NCBI RefSeq assembly: GCF_000203795.2
Contig: NW_006281102.1
Span: 972,567 to 1,036,566 of the forward strand
Source: Batrachochytrium dendrobatidis JAM81
Lineage: Eukaryota > Chytridiomycota > Chytridiomycetes > Rhizophydiales
Direction: 5' to 3'
Length of the DNA stretch: 64,000 bases
Part shown: positions 23,549 to 36,133 of the stretch, one piece after another
How the letters are laid out: every line of letters starts with the position of its first letter
Numbering within the stretch: the first letter of the stretch is position 1
Notes under the pieces: model-generated
The model's input: the letters and a program-made list of their open reading frames with translations, nothing else
Told to the model about the DNA's origin: nothing
Database searches by the model: none
Program-made: the position numbers and the translations under genes

Positions 23549-26500
23549 ATGGTGAAAAGAACTAGAGCAGAATGCTTAATAACAAATCTTCCACAATTGC
23601 AAAACAAAATCAAGCGAGATGCCAAGTCATACAAGGATGAGTTTATGCAACAGCTACGCCATTTCGAATCCACTCTTGCTATCTTCAATCTCAAACCACA
23701 GGATTCTGTCATTTCTGAGGAATTTGCCGACCAAATTCTGTTTATTAGCCATGTTGTTCTTTGCTATCCTGCAGAAACAAAAGAGTTTCCTGGCAAATTG
23801 ATCGACTTGCTGTCTAATCATTACCAGCTTATGGCACCGGATATCAGAAAAACAATGGTCCAGGCATTGATTTTAATGCGGAACCGTGGAGTTATCCAGC
23901 CAACAACGCAAGTATTAATTGGATTTGTAATTATGTATTGTTACAGCCGTATTCATGTAAAATGGAACTTGTATCTATCTATGCGTTGCCCCGAAATGGA
24001 CAATGGTTAAATATCCCTTGTACTTTTTACTACAAATTGACTGTTTATTCAATAGACACCCAATTTTTCAAACACAATATCCATCATATGCTGCTCACAA
24101 TCAAGCTATAGTTTTGAGTTGAAACTATGCTTTTTGGCAGTCATTCATTGTACGATCATCAGATTCGTTTATTACAAATCCAGGTATTGGATTCGACTGT
24201 TTTCAATCAAGCTCATATTTGCTATATCCTAGACTTGAGTACGCTCGCGTTCTAGTTTAAAAACAGATTGCATGTTTTGAGAATGCAACCCTTGTTTCCA
24301 TACCAATCACTCAATGTTTGGTTTGGATAAAAAAGAGTTGAGGATTGAGCAAGTGTGATTGGCTGAAGCTGTGATGTAAACATTCGTTCAGTTATTATTT
24401 AGTACTCCGTTTACGTGAATACGGCTGTAAATAACTGGCTATTTGGCATTCAAAATTTTAATATGAAATGTTAATATAGCTTGCTTGGTCTTTTCTTCAC
24501 CTTGTTCCGTTGCAAAGACAAGGTGCTTCGTCAGATTCTTCACTCTCATATCGTCAGCGACGTCAAAAACTCGAATGTAAAGTCTAAAAACAATGCCATG
24601 AACAAGACCCTTCAAAATTTCATGTACACGATGCTAAATGATACGAACGAGGTAAGATACATTGATTTGCTTGACACTGAATTTTGACAAAGATAAAGCT
24701 GGGCTTAAACTAACGAGCACCATTCAAAACAGGTCGCCGCAAAGAAATCGATAGAAGTCATGATTGAGCTGTACAAAAAGAATATTTGGTAAGTACAGGA
24801 ATCCAGTTTGAGTTTTCATGGTACGGTTTGACTCACAGTATCACATTTAAAATTAAATCAAGGAATGATGCAAAAACTGTTAATGTCATTGCGGAAGCAT
24901 GCTTTTCACACTCACCAAAGATTGTTGCTTCAGCAATACACTTTTTCCTTGGAACTAATGATAAGGAAGAAGAGTCGGATGACGAGGATGCTCAAGATAT
25001 CACTAGTGTACGTCATGCCTTCCAAATCAACAAGAAAAAAAAGTCTCGTATGCACATGCTTGAAAAGGCAAAAGCGTCAATCAAAAGAGTGAGTTGTTTG
25101 GCAGTGTTTTTCACTAGAAGCGGTTAATGTAATCATTGACATTATACTCGTGTCGATTATTTTGATTTGTAGAAAGAACGTAGTAAATCCAGAGCAGAAG
25201 TATTTAATTTTTCAGCACTTCATCTAATCAATGATCCACAAGGTACTATATTAAATTCACCAACGTCCACTATACTATTTTTATATATGTATCTTGTTTT
25301 TAACTAGTTTTTAATTTAAACACTCAGGGTTTGCCGAAAAGATCTTTTCTCGACTTCGCCAAGCGGCAAACAAGAATGCATTTAAATTTGAACTTCGTAT
25401 GCACATGATGAATCTTGTATCTCGACTTATTGGCGTGCACCGGTTGATTCTTCTTGGATTTTACGAGTTTCTTGTTCCTTACTTGAAACCCCATCAACAA
25501 GATGTTACTCTGATTTTAGCTTATGTTGCGCAGAGCTCGCACGAGTTGGTTCCGCCTGATGCACTGGAGCCTGTTGTCAGAGCCATTGCAGATAATTTCG
25601 TTTGGTGTAATTTCTCGTCTGAAGTTGTTTCTGCTGGGTAAGTATGAAGTTGATTTACTACAGAAACAAATTTTTACCTAATCCTATTTTCTACTTGGAT
25701 AATCAGACTCAATGGTCTTCGTGAAATTTGTACTCGTTGTCCACTTGCTATGCCTGAAGAGCTTCTTAAAAGTCTTCTTGAAGATTACAAAAACCATCGC
25801 GAAAAGGGACCCATGAACGCTGCTAGATCATTGTTGAGTCTATATCGTGAAATTAATCCAGAAATGCTGCGCAAAAAGGACAGAGTATGTATTTAATTGA
25901 CTTTTAGTTGAATTGGATTAAAGTCCTGATCTTTGCTTTTTGAATGTGATTTGGACGTTTAGGGAAAAGCAGCAACTATGGGACTCAAGACCTTCAAACC
26001 AAAGCAATATGGTGAAATTGATCTCAAGGACGATATTGACGGCATTGAGGTGGATATAATATTTTATTTTTTGAATTCAAACCCTACCATTGCCCTACAT
26101 ACTCAACTATGCTTTTGAACCTGTAGTATCTTGATGAAGATGACGAGCCTGAGGGTACTGGCGAGGAAAATCAATCTGATGATGAGGCAGACTTTGACTT
26201 GGTATCTGACGAGGAGGAAAGCGTTTTACTTGAAGATGATGAAGATGAAGATGAAGACGAAGATGAAGATGAGGACGAGGAAGATAGTGATGATGATGAG
26301 GTAGAAGAGAATGAAGAGGAAGTTAAAGAGGCCCATGAATCAGAAAAGGAAGCACTCGCCACAAGTCCTATTAAAAAGCGCAAATTTGGTATCACTGGTG
26401 AAACCGTAAGTCTACCATTTATATGCTGCATCTGTTTTGTAAAATTTTATGTTGCGTTTGACCAACACATCATCTGTTTTTTGTTTACAATCTATTATAG

Positions 26501-27066
26501 TTACTTACAGACAAAGATTTTGCACGTATTCGCGAGCGTCGTATGGAGGTTGAAGCAGAGCGAGTGGCTGGCATGCGTGGTGCAAAAGCCCAGCTGGATA
26601 GCGATTCTGAAGACAATGACCCAAGCATTGTTAATGTGTCTCGTATTATTTCAGGAAATCGTAAAAAGATGGACTATGCTGCTCGTATGGAAACGGTCAA
26701 GGTATATATTAACTTTTAAAAACAGTTTGAATTATTCAATATACTAGAGATCTGACCATTTTGTTGAGCATTAATAGGCTGGACGAGAAGGACGAGAATT
26801 TGGATCTAAGCGCGGTGCAGAGGATCGTAGTTCCTTGACTAACAAGGCATGAGTATATCCCATTTTATGCTATATTCTATACATGCATCAATCATTCTGA
26901 CATGTTTTTAAACTCGACGATACATCAGGTCAAGGAAAAGAGAAACAAGGCATTTATGATGATTATCCACAAGCGAGAGGTGCGTGGAAAGGCTCAAAGA
27001 TCTCTGTTTGATAAGCAGCGTACAATGCGTGCCCATATTAAGAAACAAAAACGAAAGGGCCATTAA
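23549..27066 (+). CDS. SDA1: Sda1/SDAD1 ribosome biogenesis protein
   Basis: Twelve exons: 23549-23934, 24480-24651, 24733-24788, 24863-25088, 25173-25242, 25328-25637, 25707-25884, 25963-26049, 26127-26405, 26501-26701, 26778-26846 and 26929-27066 (723 residues). It matches the Sda1 family along its length: [19 protein letters not shown] near the start, [55 protein letters not shown], the acidic stretch of exon 9, and the basic C-terminus KKQKRKGH. Sda1 acts in nucleolar 60S pre-ribosome maturation and export and is linked to actin organisation and G1 progression in yeast. Intron 1 hosts a MITE-like element; its donor (GTATTG at 23935) is inferred from frame. Intron 11 needs a GC donor at 26847, because a GT alternative would read into TGA. 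Confidence 0.93.
23942..24429 (-). mobile_element. MITE-like element, copy B, inside SDA1 intron 1
   Basis: The best-preserved copy, about 488 bp including TA at both ends. Left end TACAGCCGTATTCATGTAAA, right end TTTACGTGAATACGGCTGTA: near-perfect terminal inverted repeats flanked by TA. It starts within 10 nt of the inferred 5' splice site. Without it the intron would be about 60 nt, typical for this genome. Confidence 0.85.
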
Positions 27067-27520
27067 ATTCCATGTGGTGAATGCAAGGAATGGATCCAGA
27101 CTGATTCTGGGTCACAGTCAGCAACAAAGGGAATGATGGTGGAGAAGAATCAAAAAAATGAGAATGAAAAACTGTTAACAACGATTGCCATTTGTGTGTA
27201 TCATGTTCTTGTAAATATTGGTAGATTGTTGATTTGAATAGCAAGAGCATCCATTATTCGTAAAACGCGGCGACAATTTGACTTGTTGGCACGGCCAGTC
27301 TGTTAGGAACTTGCATTAACACCTGCTGAAACAGCTGCCTGCCTGATTTTAACAGAATGGCTTGAAAACATGATGAAATTGATTTGAAATATAAATGAAT
27401 ATTCTGCATTCTCATTCCTTTTGGCTGTAATGCGAATGAATTAGTTTGAAAGTGAATTTGATCAACACGTGTTGACTAGAAGGAATCGACGGATTGATTC
27501 TAGTCAAGAATATTGCTGAT
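27067..27520. other. intergenic region between SDA1 and API5
   Basis: About 450 bp between two genes on the same strand. No ORF, RNA or repeat is recognised. Confidence 0.5.
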
Positions 27521-30500
27521 ATGACCATGGATCTGTCTGTTGCTGACACTGTCAAGGCTTTCTACGATGCGACGGATGCTCTTATGGACATCACTTTTAA
27601 TGCGGTTGATCCTGCGCTGGTCAGTTCAACTCATCATTCGAGCAAACCAATTCCCTTTTTTATCAGCCAGCGGGGTTATCAATGTGTTTCTGCTGGCATG
27701 GCTGCATACCAATTGATGAACCCTACGAGCTATCTATATTGAACCATCTGCTGATTTTTTGTTTTGATAGAGAGTGGATGCATTTAGTTTTATTCTCAAG
27801 GCTGCAAAGCAAGTTCAGCAGGTTAAGCTGATGGCTGCTTCAGTAATTCCCAAATATGTGTCTAGCTTTCCTTCCATGGTTGAGGAAGCCTTCAATACAC
27901 AGTTGGTAAGTATATCAGATTTACAGACAAGTGATCAAAGATTGAGGTTGAAAAGTTTACGCTGTTCACTAACTCTTGGTGGTACTGTGCAATTTTGATT
28001 TTATTATGGAAATAGGATTTGTGCGAGGATGAAGATATTCAGGTATATAAACATATCCATCATTAAGTCCGTTGAAGCGTGGATTCATTATGTAGCGTGA
28101 AGCACATGATGTGAATCTAGTCATTTCATCTTACATGATGCTGATGGGTTTAGATCAGAAAAGAGTCCATCAAGAATCTGTGGGGGTTTTGTAAAGAAAC
28201 TGAGCAGTTTGCATCAAGTGTCACTGATGCGCTTTGCCAATTATTACAAGCAGGTAATTGATTATCTATACTATGGCTGATTTTTTTGATTTACATATTG
28301 ATGCATTTGCAAATTTCAGAACAGGAAGACGAGCTAGTCATTATTCGACAAACTTTAAAAATGATATTGGTTCAGCATCCAAATGGTATTCACAATTAGC
28401 TATTTGTACTGCGTGATAATGCAATGTTTTTCTAATGACAATGCAATGTATTGATTTTACCTCAGTTGCATTTGAAGCGGTCATGTCCCAACTTTTAAAC
28501 GGTGTGCCAATTGTTCGAACAGAACTTCTCCAATTTCTTGTAGCATATGTTGGCACCTTGACTCTTGCCGTTGAGCTCAAATCGAAATTTGTCACCGTTT
28601 TAATCAAGGTACTGTTCTTAATATGCATTAAATCTTTCATTATGCTATGATTCTGAGCATTTAGGGTTGATTAGATAAAATGGTTTGATTCATATAAAAT
28701 AGTTGGCCAGTATGCAATCTGTCGAGCCCGTCGATACAAAAAACGCATTTATGCTTCTTAGACTAATGAATGCATTTGACACGCCGAAACATCAGACAGA
28801 GATTCTGACCATGTTTGATGACCAACTTGGGCAGCAACTCCCTTTTAGCGCAAGTATTTTGTTTGAAATGTGTTGTTGTATTTAAGATGCTAAATATATG
28901 TGGTTTTAAATGATTTTTATAGACTGTGAATAAAGAGCTGATTCCTAAGCTTATTTCACACGCCAATCGCAACCTCGCAATATATAATGTATGTATTGTT
29001 TACTGAAAACCGATTAAATCGTATATTCTAGAAATCCTAACAATGTTTATACCGTATAGAATGGTGGATCAAGTCATTCTCTGCTACACATTATTTTTAC
29101 AGGACTTGTTCAAAATGGAAAATTCATAGATCTTGAGCCTAAACAACAGCTTAATTTATTCAAACTAGTTGCAGACCTAATTCCTTTTGTACGTTCTGTA
29201 GATTTTTTCAAATCTACATTTGAAATTGTAGTTCAAGCCATTAATGTAAGATGCTGATTGGTTTTGAATATAAGGTTTTGGAAATAGTCTGATTTACAAA
29301 GTTTATTGGGAATTGTTTTTGTTGAATATAAAATTGTCCAGTATTTAATTACGGATGACATGGTGACGATTGGACAGTCCAAGATTGATTTAATGAGATG
29401 CGGTAAGTCTTGGTATTTGCGAATATGATGTGATTGATTGCTGTTTGGCTTGACTTATCGCCAACATTTTATGCATTGAAACGATATGCTTGGAACTATA
29501 GAGCCAATAGTATACGTATTGTATACATGTGATCGACAAAGTGGACATGCTCCAATTACGTCTGAAAAACTTCTTGCTCGCCTTCGTGCCTTGTACATTG
29601 AAACCCAGGCAGCCAAGAATGCTATTGCATCACAACTCAGTGCATACAAAGCTCCACACGGAGATCCTGCCAACATGACCAAACCAGATCGCGAGCTTTT
29701 TGAAACTACGATGCGTTTGAGTCGGTCACTTCGATGCATTAGCAACATTTATTTGATGATCATGGTGAGTTAAGGTGATCTGATCTGGCAGTTTTAATTT
29801 GCACATATATCAACAATTGGTGGATATAGATTGGTAACCAGTCGAGTGTTTACTATTAGGAATTGCTTAAACCTGCTCATGCACGTAAGCTTGTAGATTT
29901 AAATCTATCGTGGAACTTGGCAAAATCGTAAGGTTTAAATCATTTGATTCAAATGCTTTTTTATTTGCCAACTCTGATTATATGTTGTTTTTGTAGATCC
30001 ACTACTCAAAACACTGCAGCTAAACTGGAGCCTGTTGATAAGCCTACGAGTGCGATTGAAAAAAATAACAAAAAACGACAAAAAAATACTTTGAATGGAG
30101 CAAGAGGTATAAATACTCCAGCAACTACGTCAGCTACTATTCTCCACAAAAAACTAAGTACGGCCGCGCTACATCATAAATCTAATAGCAAGCCAGTTTC
30201 TAAGCGACACGGGTTGAAGTCAGGCACCATTCAACGATCCGATCACCAATCTTCCTTGTCATCTCAGTCTAGACAGATAAAATTAATGCCAATGCAGCAA
30301 CAGGGTGTGATTCAGTCTGCTGCCACGTCCAAATATGCTTCTTTGCAAACAAAGGGGTTTGAAAAAACACAAGTAGGTTCACAAGTGATTGACACAGGAA
30401 ACACTTTTAAATCTGGTCAGCGGCATCGGGGTCGACTGCAACGCAATCAAGTGCGAAAGTCTATAATGACCAATGTTGATATAAACAAGCCTGTTGAAAG

Positions 30501-30579
30501 TACGAGTCGTGGTGGTGCGCAACATGATCATGTGCAGATTGTTCAGCAGGGTCATAGGCAGATTAGGCTTGTAGATTAA
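27521..30579 (+). CDS. API5: API5 (apoptosis inhibitor 5) homologue
   Basis: Thirteen exons: 27521-27619, 27771-27905, 28016-28042, 28154-28253, 28320-28385, 28466-28608, 28703-28849, 28923-28988, 29060-29245, 29342-29402, 29502-29764, 29860-29927 and 29997-30579 (647 residues, every junction in frame). The diagnostic API5 segment TQLDLCEDEDIQIRKESIK is assembled from exons 2-4, its core coming from a 27 nt micro-exon. The rest is an alpha-helical HEAT/ARM-like array ending in VDLNLSWNLAK, like the animal STVTLSW segment. It is followed by a basic, disordered C-terminal tail (from about residue 460) rich in Lys, Arg, Ser and Gln, possibly nuclear-localising. Intron 7 uses a GC donor (GCAAGT at 28850). 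API5 proteins act in nuclear RNA-protein complexes and survival control in animals; the role in a fungus is unknown. The ATG at 27521 is the first in frame. Confidence 0.9.
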
Positions 30580-30689
30580 ACAAATGAAATTTAAAACCAT
30601 TACTTGTCTTTACAATGCATCTACTATTCTTTTTACTGCTGGATTAGTTTTTTGAGCACTGTTTTTAGTAATGATCAAAATAGTAAAAA

Positions 30690-30760
30690 TGCGCTAGCCC
30701 GGAATTGAACCGGGGGCTCATCGATGGCAACGATGAATTTTACCACTAAACCACTAGCGC
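30690..30760 (-). tRNA. tRNA-Gly (anticodon GCC)
   Basis: On the minus strand the acceptor stem GCGCTAG pairs with CTAGCGC. The anticodon stem TCATCG/CGATGA encloses TTGCCAT, and the T arm is CCCGG-TTCAATT-CCGGG. Discriminator A. A T-run follows at 30685-30689 (minus strand). No intron. Confidence 0.95.
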
Positions 30761-30814
30761 TTGTGTTTTTTGCGAGGTTTTTTCATACTATTTTTAATAC
30801 AAACGTAACAATTT

Positions 30815-31105
30815 TTACTATTATTGGATTGAATATGTTTACATGAAATGGAATACCAATTAGAACGCAAACGTATCCGAGATCAAAGCACAAAAAATGA
30901 GTTTAATTGACAACATCAAAACAATTGAATTCAATATTTGGATTGAAACGGACGAGTCTGGTGGTCGTACCAAGAAATGCAGATTTAAAAAAATTTGAAT
31001 CAAGAGTATCTATTAAAAAATAGTCAATCTGTAGTAGAAAAGCAACATGTTCTTGACTGCAAAATAAATACAAGTGCTTTATTTTATATGGATATGACTG
31101 TAATT
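30815..31105 (+). mobile_element. MITE-like element, copy H (short, degenerate)
   Basis: A left end-like segment near 30830-30856 (TTTACATGAAATGGAATAC) and a right end near 31085-31103 (ATGGATATGACTGTAATT) bracket an interior. The interior TAGAACGCAAACGTATCCGA and the stretch up to GGTGGTCGTACCAAGAAATG align with the family interior in the same order. About 290 bp, shorter than other copies. The exact left edge is uncertain. Confidence 0.55.
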
Positions 31106-31118
31106 CAACCATCTTTAT

Positions 31119-31436
31119 TTGTTCATATCATTTTTTGATCTAGACAACTACAACAAACTCACTGTATCATGCATCCCAGTTGAAAATCTTGTTTTTATAA
31201 AGTACAACCATGATGCTATTTGTAAAGGACACGGATTTTCAGCTATGGCTATTCTGGATACTGGTATGACCATTATTCCAATAGTGGATCTGGCTTTGAA
31301 TTCATTAAACCATGATTCGTTTATTTCAAAAAATAAAATGGTAGGACACGCCATTGCAAAGATTAAACCTTTATCAAATCCCTCCATTTGTAATTTACAA
31401 CTATCTATATCAACCCAATTAGAATTTCATTTTTAA
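31119..31436 (+). other. possible ORF or exon of unknown function
   Basis: An open frame of 105 codons that could begin at a splice acceptor (GATCTAG before 31144) rather than at an ATG. The translated segment (for example YNHDAICKGHGFSAMAILDTG) looks protein-like, but no upstream exon, start codon or domain was found. It ends 48 bp from the OPT stop codon on the other strand. It may be a gene remnant. Confidence 0.2.
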
Positions 31437-31484
31437 ACAATCTAGGCAAAAATATTGCAAGGATTAATACACATCAATAATCAA

Positions 31485-33825
31485 CTATTGAAACTGCGCA
31501 TTGTCCCAGTTGGTTCCAGTGCAGTAAAAGTCAACCATGGGTGGGTTGACGGCAGACAGAGGGATGGTAATCTGCATAGCAACAAGAGTAGCTACCAAGA
31601 CAGCAATACCAGATCCAGAGTCAAAGGCAGTTGCCAATACGTAGTTGTACTTTGTCCACCAAGCGTGGTGGTAAGTGAAGAGGAAGAACATGAAGAAGAA
31701 GGAAAGCAGAATGTTCATGATCAAGTAAGACTGGCTAACACCGGTAGAGAGGGCGTATGACATGACGGGGAAATTGATGAAACGCCAGTACGGGTGGGGA
31801 TATGATCTGTTGATGAGCCATGGCAGAGCGGGAAGAACTGCGCCAACAAGGTAACCAATGTTTAGCGAGAAATATGGCGACGAAGAACCAAAGAAACGTG
31901 CTGGACCAATAGCACCCCAAATAGCACCAGCGTTGAAGAAAGTGGTATGTCCGGGATAAGTCCACTCGGGAGTATCAAGAGGGAAGTATGAAATGGCAAT
32001 CCATACAGAGGCGGTGTTGCAGACTGCTCCAATAACGGTACCGATAAGCTGGACAATAACCATGTGGATGGGATTAATGTGCAAGTAGTGGCCAACCTTC
32101 AGATCGTAAGTGAGAGAAAGCGCCTGAATCATAATATTGTAACCGTATGACTTGAAGGTCATGACAGAAACGGTTTGGCCGGGAATGAACAGACCCATGA
32201 GCAATTCAGTGATAACGTTCAGACCAAGCTGTTGACCAGCAGAGCCTTGAATAATACCGTATGGGATCAGGAAAACAAAAGCAATCACTAGACCGAAAAT
32301 AACACCCCACCATGGAAGTCTGAAGGGAGTGAACTGGCCAACAAAGAACATGACAATGAGCCAGAACGCGAGCCATGTAAGGTAAACCCACTCGGGAATA
32401 TCGGGGTAAGCCTTCATCAGCTCGTTATGGATATCCATCTTTGCTTCATCAACCTGGGAAAGCATCTCCTTGGTTTGACGAATAATGTCCTTGTGATACC
32501 AGAGAGCAACGTGAGAAATACCACAGGTCAAGGCAAAGAACGACATGAAATAGGTAGTGGCAAACATTTCGGTAATGTAAACGGGGGCGACCTTGTTGTA
32601 GGCAGTCTCGTTAAGATCGTAGGTAAGCTTGTTGTAGAACGAGGTAGCTCTGACACGAGTACCCTTTCTGCTGTAAAGACCTGGAGAGTTGACAACGGGG
32701 AAAGGCGATCCATCCTCAAAGACATAAGATCCAACCAAGGTAGGGTTGTGGAAGGTGTTGTTGAAATGGAGGAGAGGAACAACGATCCATCCAAGAATGA
32801 CAGCGGCAAAGGTAATGTTGCACATGACCCAGAATGGAACGGAAATACAGCCGGAGCCAATAATGGTCCAATCAAACGAGAGCGACAAAATACCGACACC
32901 AGCGCTTGGGGAAGCAGATCCAAGGAAACGAGTGGTTTTGCTGGCACCGGGAATCATACAGAGAATGGAGAGAGCACCAAGAGCGGGGGCAAAGAAAGTG
33001 GGGATCCATTGGTAAATGAACATGACACAGAAAGCAAGCCAGAAGAAGCCATAACGGGAAAGACCACCAACTTTCTTTGAAGATTCAGATTCTTCCTTCT
33101 CGTGGAATGCAATGAACAAAGCAACAGTAGAAAGAGCAGTGGGCCAGTACATGGCAGCGGGGCGAACAAGGAAACGACGAGTCATACCAGAAAGACCGTA
33201 GCCAATCATTTGGGTAGTAAGAACGAAGAGGATCGAGTTCCAGAAAGTAACACTGGTGTCATCCATGAACTTGCTGAACGACTGACCAATAACGTTTTCA
33301 ATAGCATATGGCTGACCACCGGCAGCCGAGGCAAGCATGTACACGAGAACGTGCTCCTTGATGGTGAAAGGACCAGGATTGAGGATACCACGGGGAAGAA
33401 CAGCAGCCAAGAAAATACCGACAGGGTACGACAGAATGGCAGCAACGTTACTACTAATAGCAAATGGATTGGTACGGAAAGAGAAAATACCTGTTTGTAA
33501 TACCAATTGAACGTTAGTTGCCAGATATTTCAACCTGGATCAAATCGCGACCAAGCATCAACTCAGCAGTTGGACGCATTGACAATCTCAAATAAAATAA
33601 CATACCGTTCATAAGACCAAGGAAGATGGCCCAGATGATACCAAGAACCAACATACGGACAGAAAGAGATGGAGCAGACGGGTCATCAGTCTCAGGTACA
33701 ATACCCTTTGTGTACAGTTTAGCATATTCAGCATCGACATCCTCGATATCGCCAGATTTAAGAAGATCTTTCTCTACATCTAATTCATGATCGACTAAGC
33801 TTTCGTCCTGCTTTTCTTTGGACAT
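31485..33825 (-). CDS. OPT-family oligopeptide transporter
   Basis: Two exons in gene order, 33825-33606 and 33490-31485 (741 residues, GT-AG, frame closed). A cytosolic acidic N-terminus of about 60 residues is followed by about 16 hydrophobic segments. Family signatures include NGIFSFRTNPFAISSNVAAIL across the exon junction, LSYPVG, LNPGPFTIKEH in loop 1, the SPYFSLNIGYLVGAVLPALPW region, and the C-terminal SGSGIAVLVATLVAMQ. Fungal OPT proteins are proton-coupled plasma-membrane importers of tetra- and pentapeptides, glutathione or metal-chelate peptides; the substrate cannot be told from sequence here. A peptide importer next to a secreted peptidase gene fits extracellular protein feeding, but they are 3.2 kb apart and divergent. 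Confidence 0.93.
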
Positions 33826-34962
33826 GATAGACAGAAGATTTATAGAAAAGTTTTATTGAGGGGATTGGCTAGCTTTATATTTTTGGAATGCAGATGGTTG
33901 AAATGCAATTACACAGAATGAAACAACTTTTGCATTCCCGTTATGCATCACTATTGTTTCATCTGAATGGGTCAAACATGACAATACAAATTAACGGGTC
34001 ATCAAAACGCTCATGTGATATCCTCGTGATTCTTTGTAAATTTTCACGCGAAATATCTGCTGAGTAAATGGGTGTCGGATATGTTAATAACGATCTCGTT
34101 GAGGCGTTCATGCAGGGTATTACTGCAAGCACACAAGGTTAAGGGATGTTTGCACTAACAGCCTGACCAAAATGGACAAGAAAGTAATACATTTGCATTA
34201 AGATGCCATTTTGAGGGTCGCTGTTGTAGAATTTGACAATACTCATGTTGAACCAATCCATTGCTTTTGACAGTGCCGCCCAGCTTTCTAAGTGTTTGTT
34301 CTTATGTGGATAATATGTTTTATATTTTGAAGATCATACAATGTGCCATATCCAAGATTTTCCCAATGATCCGTAATTACAATTCAATAATCTATAGCAA
34401 ACTGCATTGTAATATCCGTCCGAATGGCTAGAGTGTCATCTGCAATGTATATCTAATTGCACATTGATTATGAAGGCGTTTATTGGCCGATCCATCTTTG
34501 CATCAATCCGTTCCTTATTTTCACGTTTTTAACGGGTTTTGTCAACAATTTTGGTGTATGCAATGTTTTAGGATTTCCGCCATTTTCTTAGCTCTCTTGT
34601 TTATCCCATGTGAGCAAATCGGGTATTTTGAAAAAGAAATTTACTAGCCTCAATTTAACTTTTTTGGAATAAAAATATCCAATGAATCGTTCTGCATATT
34701 TCTCATAGTATAAATGAATTCATGAGATGCTACTTGTGCATAAACGTTTGGATGGTTTGATGATTTGGAATAGTTGGCATTTTTTAATTCAAGACTTGGA
34801 TATGGTTTTAAACCAAAATGTTATAGCCAGTGTTTGATATAATACGTGATTTAGATTGGAAAGCTTCAAATGATTAGTTAGTGTCAAACTTGTAGTTTAA
34901 CAACTACTCAAAAATAGTCATGCTATAGTTATAACCGATCGATTGGATACGGTTTGATACCA

Positions 34963-35104
34963 CTACCAAGCTATGTTTTTTGGTATCATTGAAGCACTAT
35001 AATCATCTGCCAAGCTACGTTTTTTGATATCATTGAAACGCTGTAATCATCTACCAAGCTACGTTTTTTGATATCATTGAAGCACTATAATCATCTACCA
35101 AGCT
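34963..35104. repeat. 44-bp tandem repeat, 3.2 copies
   Basis: Units begin at 34963, 35007 and 35051, each of the form CTACCAAGCTACGTTTTTTG plus ATATCATTGAAGCACTATAA plus TCAT, with a final partial unit at 35095-35104. Units differ at only a few positions. Confidence 0.85.
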
Positions 35105-35174
35105 TATTTGCTGCTCAGTTTACCCTTGAGAAAGTGTTGATTTGGTACTCTAGTAGTTCAATGCTGAAAATTAC

Positions 35175-35640
35175 ACATATGGTCGTATTCATATGTATAA
35201 TGGATCATTAAATAGGGGTGTCTATAATAAACAGCTAATCTCATGAATGATTGGTATCACCAAATTTACTGGACAGCATTGACTTTTGAATTTCTTGACA
35301 AAAGCTTGTTGATTTTTCTTCATGCTCATTTTTGTATAAAAAACTGAGTGAATGTCCACATCAGTATTCACATCCTTGTTCCAATATATTTCACATTTTT
35401 GGCATTTCAACCAATTTTCCCTTTGCCTAAACTGAACATTAGCTGATCGGCATAGAAACAACTGTTGCATTCCTGGGATGTTCTCTTGAACTAGAGCACA
35501 CACGTATCTGACATTAGGCTACAACAGATTTTTTTGAATGTTGTGCCAGATATTCCTTGATTGTGTAAATTCAACGTCTCCAATAACAATCACAATGCAT
35601 GGTTTGTATAGCGAGTCCTTTTCCCTGGTTTGTTTTCGAT
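35175..35640 (+). mobile_element. MITE-like element, copy D (right end eroded)
   Basis: The left end at about 35179 reads ATGGTCGTATTCATATGTAT, then AATGGATC. The interior shares ACTGAGTGAATGTCCACATC, CTAGAGCACACACGTATCTG and a degenerate GCATGG block with other copies. No intact right terminus. Confidence 0.6.
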
Positions 35641-36133
35641 TTGTAGCAAGGACAGCTTAAACTGAAAGTGTAAAAGTATTCTGCTCCACACGCTTTGCAT
35701 TTTGAAAGTTTGGGGTTGACAGATTCTAAACCCAAAGTGAACATTTTAATGCTTTAAATTGTGAAAGCATTCGTAGCGAGAATTCAGCAAAGACTAGTGA
35801 TAAGAACTATAGAAAGTATGGAATAAAAAGGTATCAATCAAAATTGACACTGACTAAAGTACACCAGTATCTTGCTGGGTAAAATAGAATTTAAGATGGT
35901 TTACTTGAGCTAACATCAAATCAATTCAAATTGTAGCGTCTGGTGAGAAAACTATAATAGCATACGCTTTACCTTGACTCTTTCAGATCTAAATTACAAG
36001 TTTTCCTAACTTAGCAAATTGCTCCCGCATTGAGCCTCACATGAAGCCTATGTTTTCATGTGGCTGGTAGTATACACATGTAATGATTTATACAATGGAA
36101 TACTTGAACAAATATTTATGCACATGATGCTTT

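Larger units (their letters stand above)
30580..31484. other. intergenic region holding tRNA-Gly, a repeat copy and a doubtful ORF
   Basis: Contains the tRNA-Gly, MITE-like copy H and the ORF at 31119-31436. Nothing else is recognised. API5 and the OPT transporter genes converge here. Confidence 0.5.

Noticed and set aside
23912..23927. Earlier GT donors for SDA1 intron 1 (23912 and 23927).
   Set aside because: Both leave phase 0, whereas the exon 2 acceptor at 24480 needs two bases from exon 1; only the donor at 23935 fits.
26199..26431. Poly-Ser minus-strand ORF of 86 codons.
   Set aside because: It is the antisense of the acidic (Asp/Glu) stretch of SDA1 exon 9.
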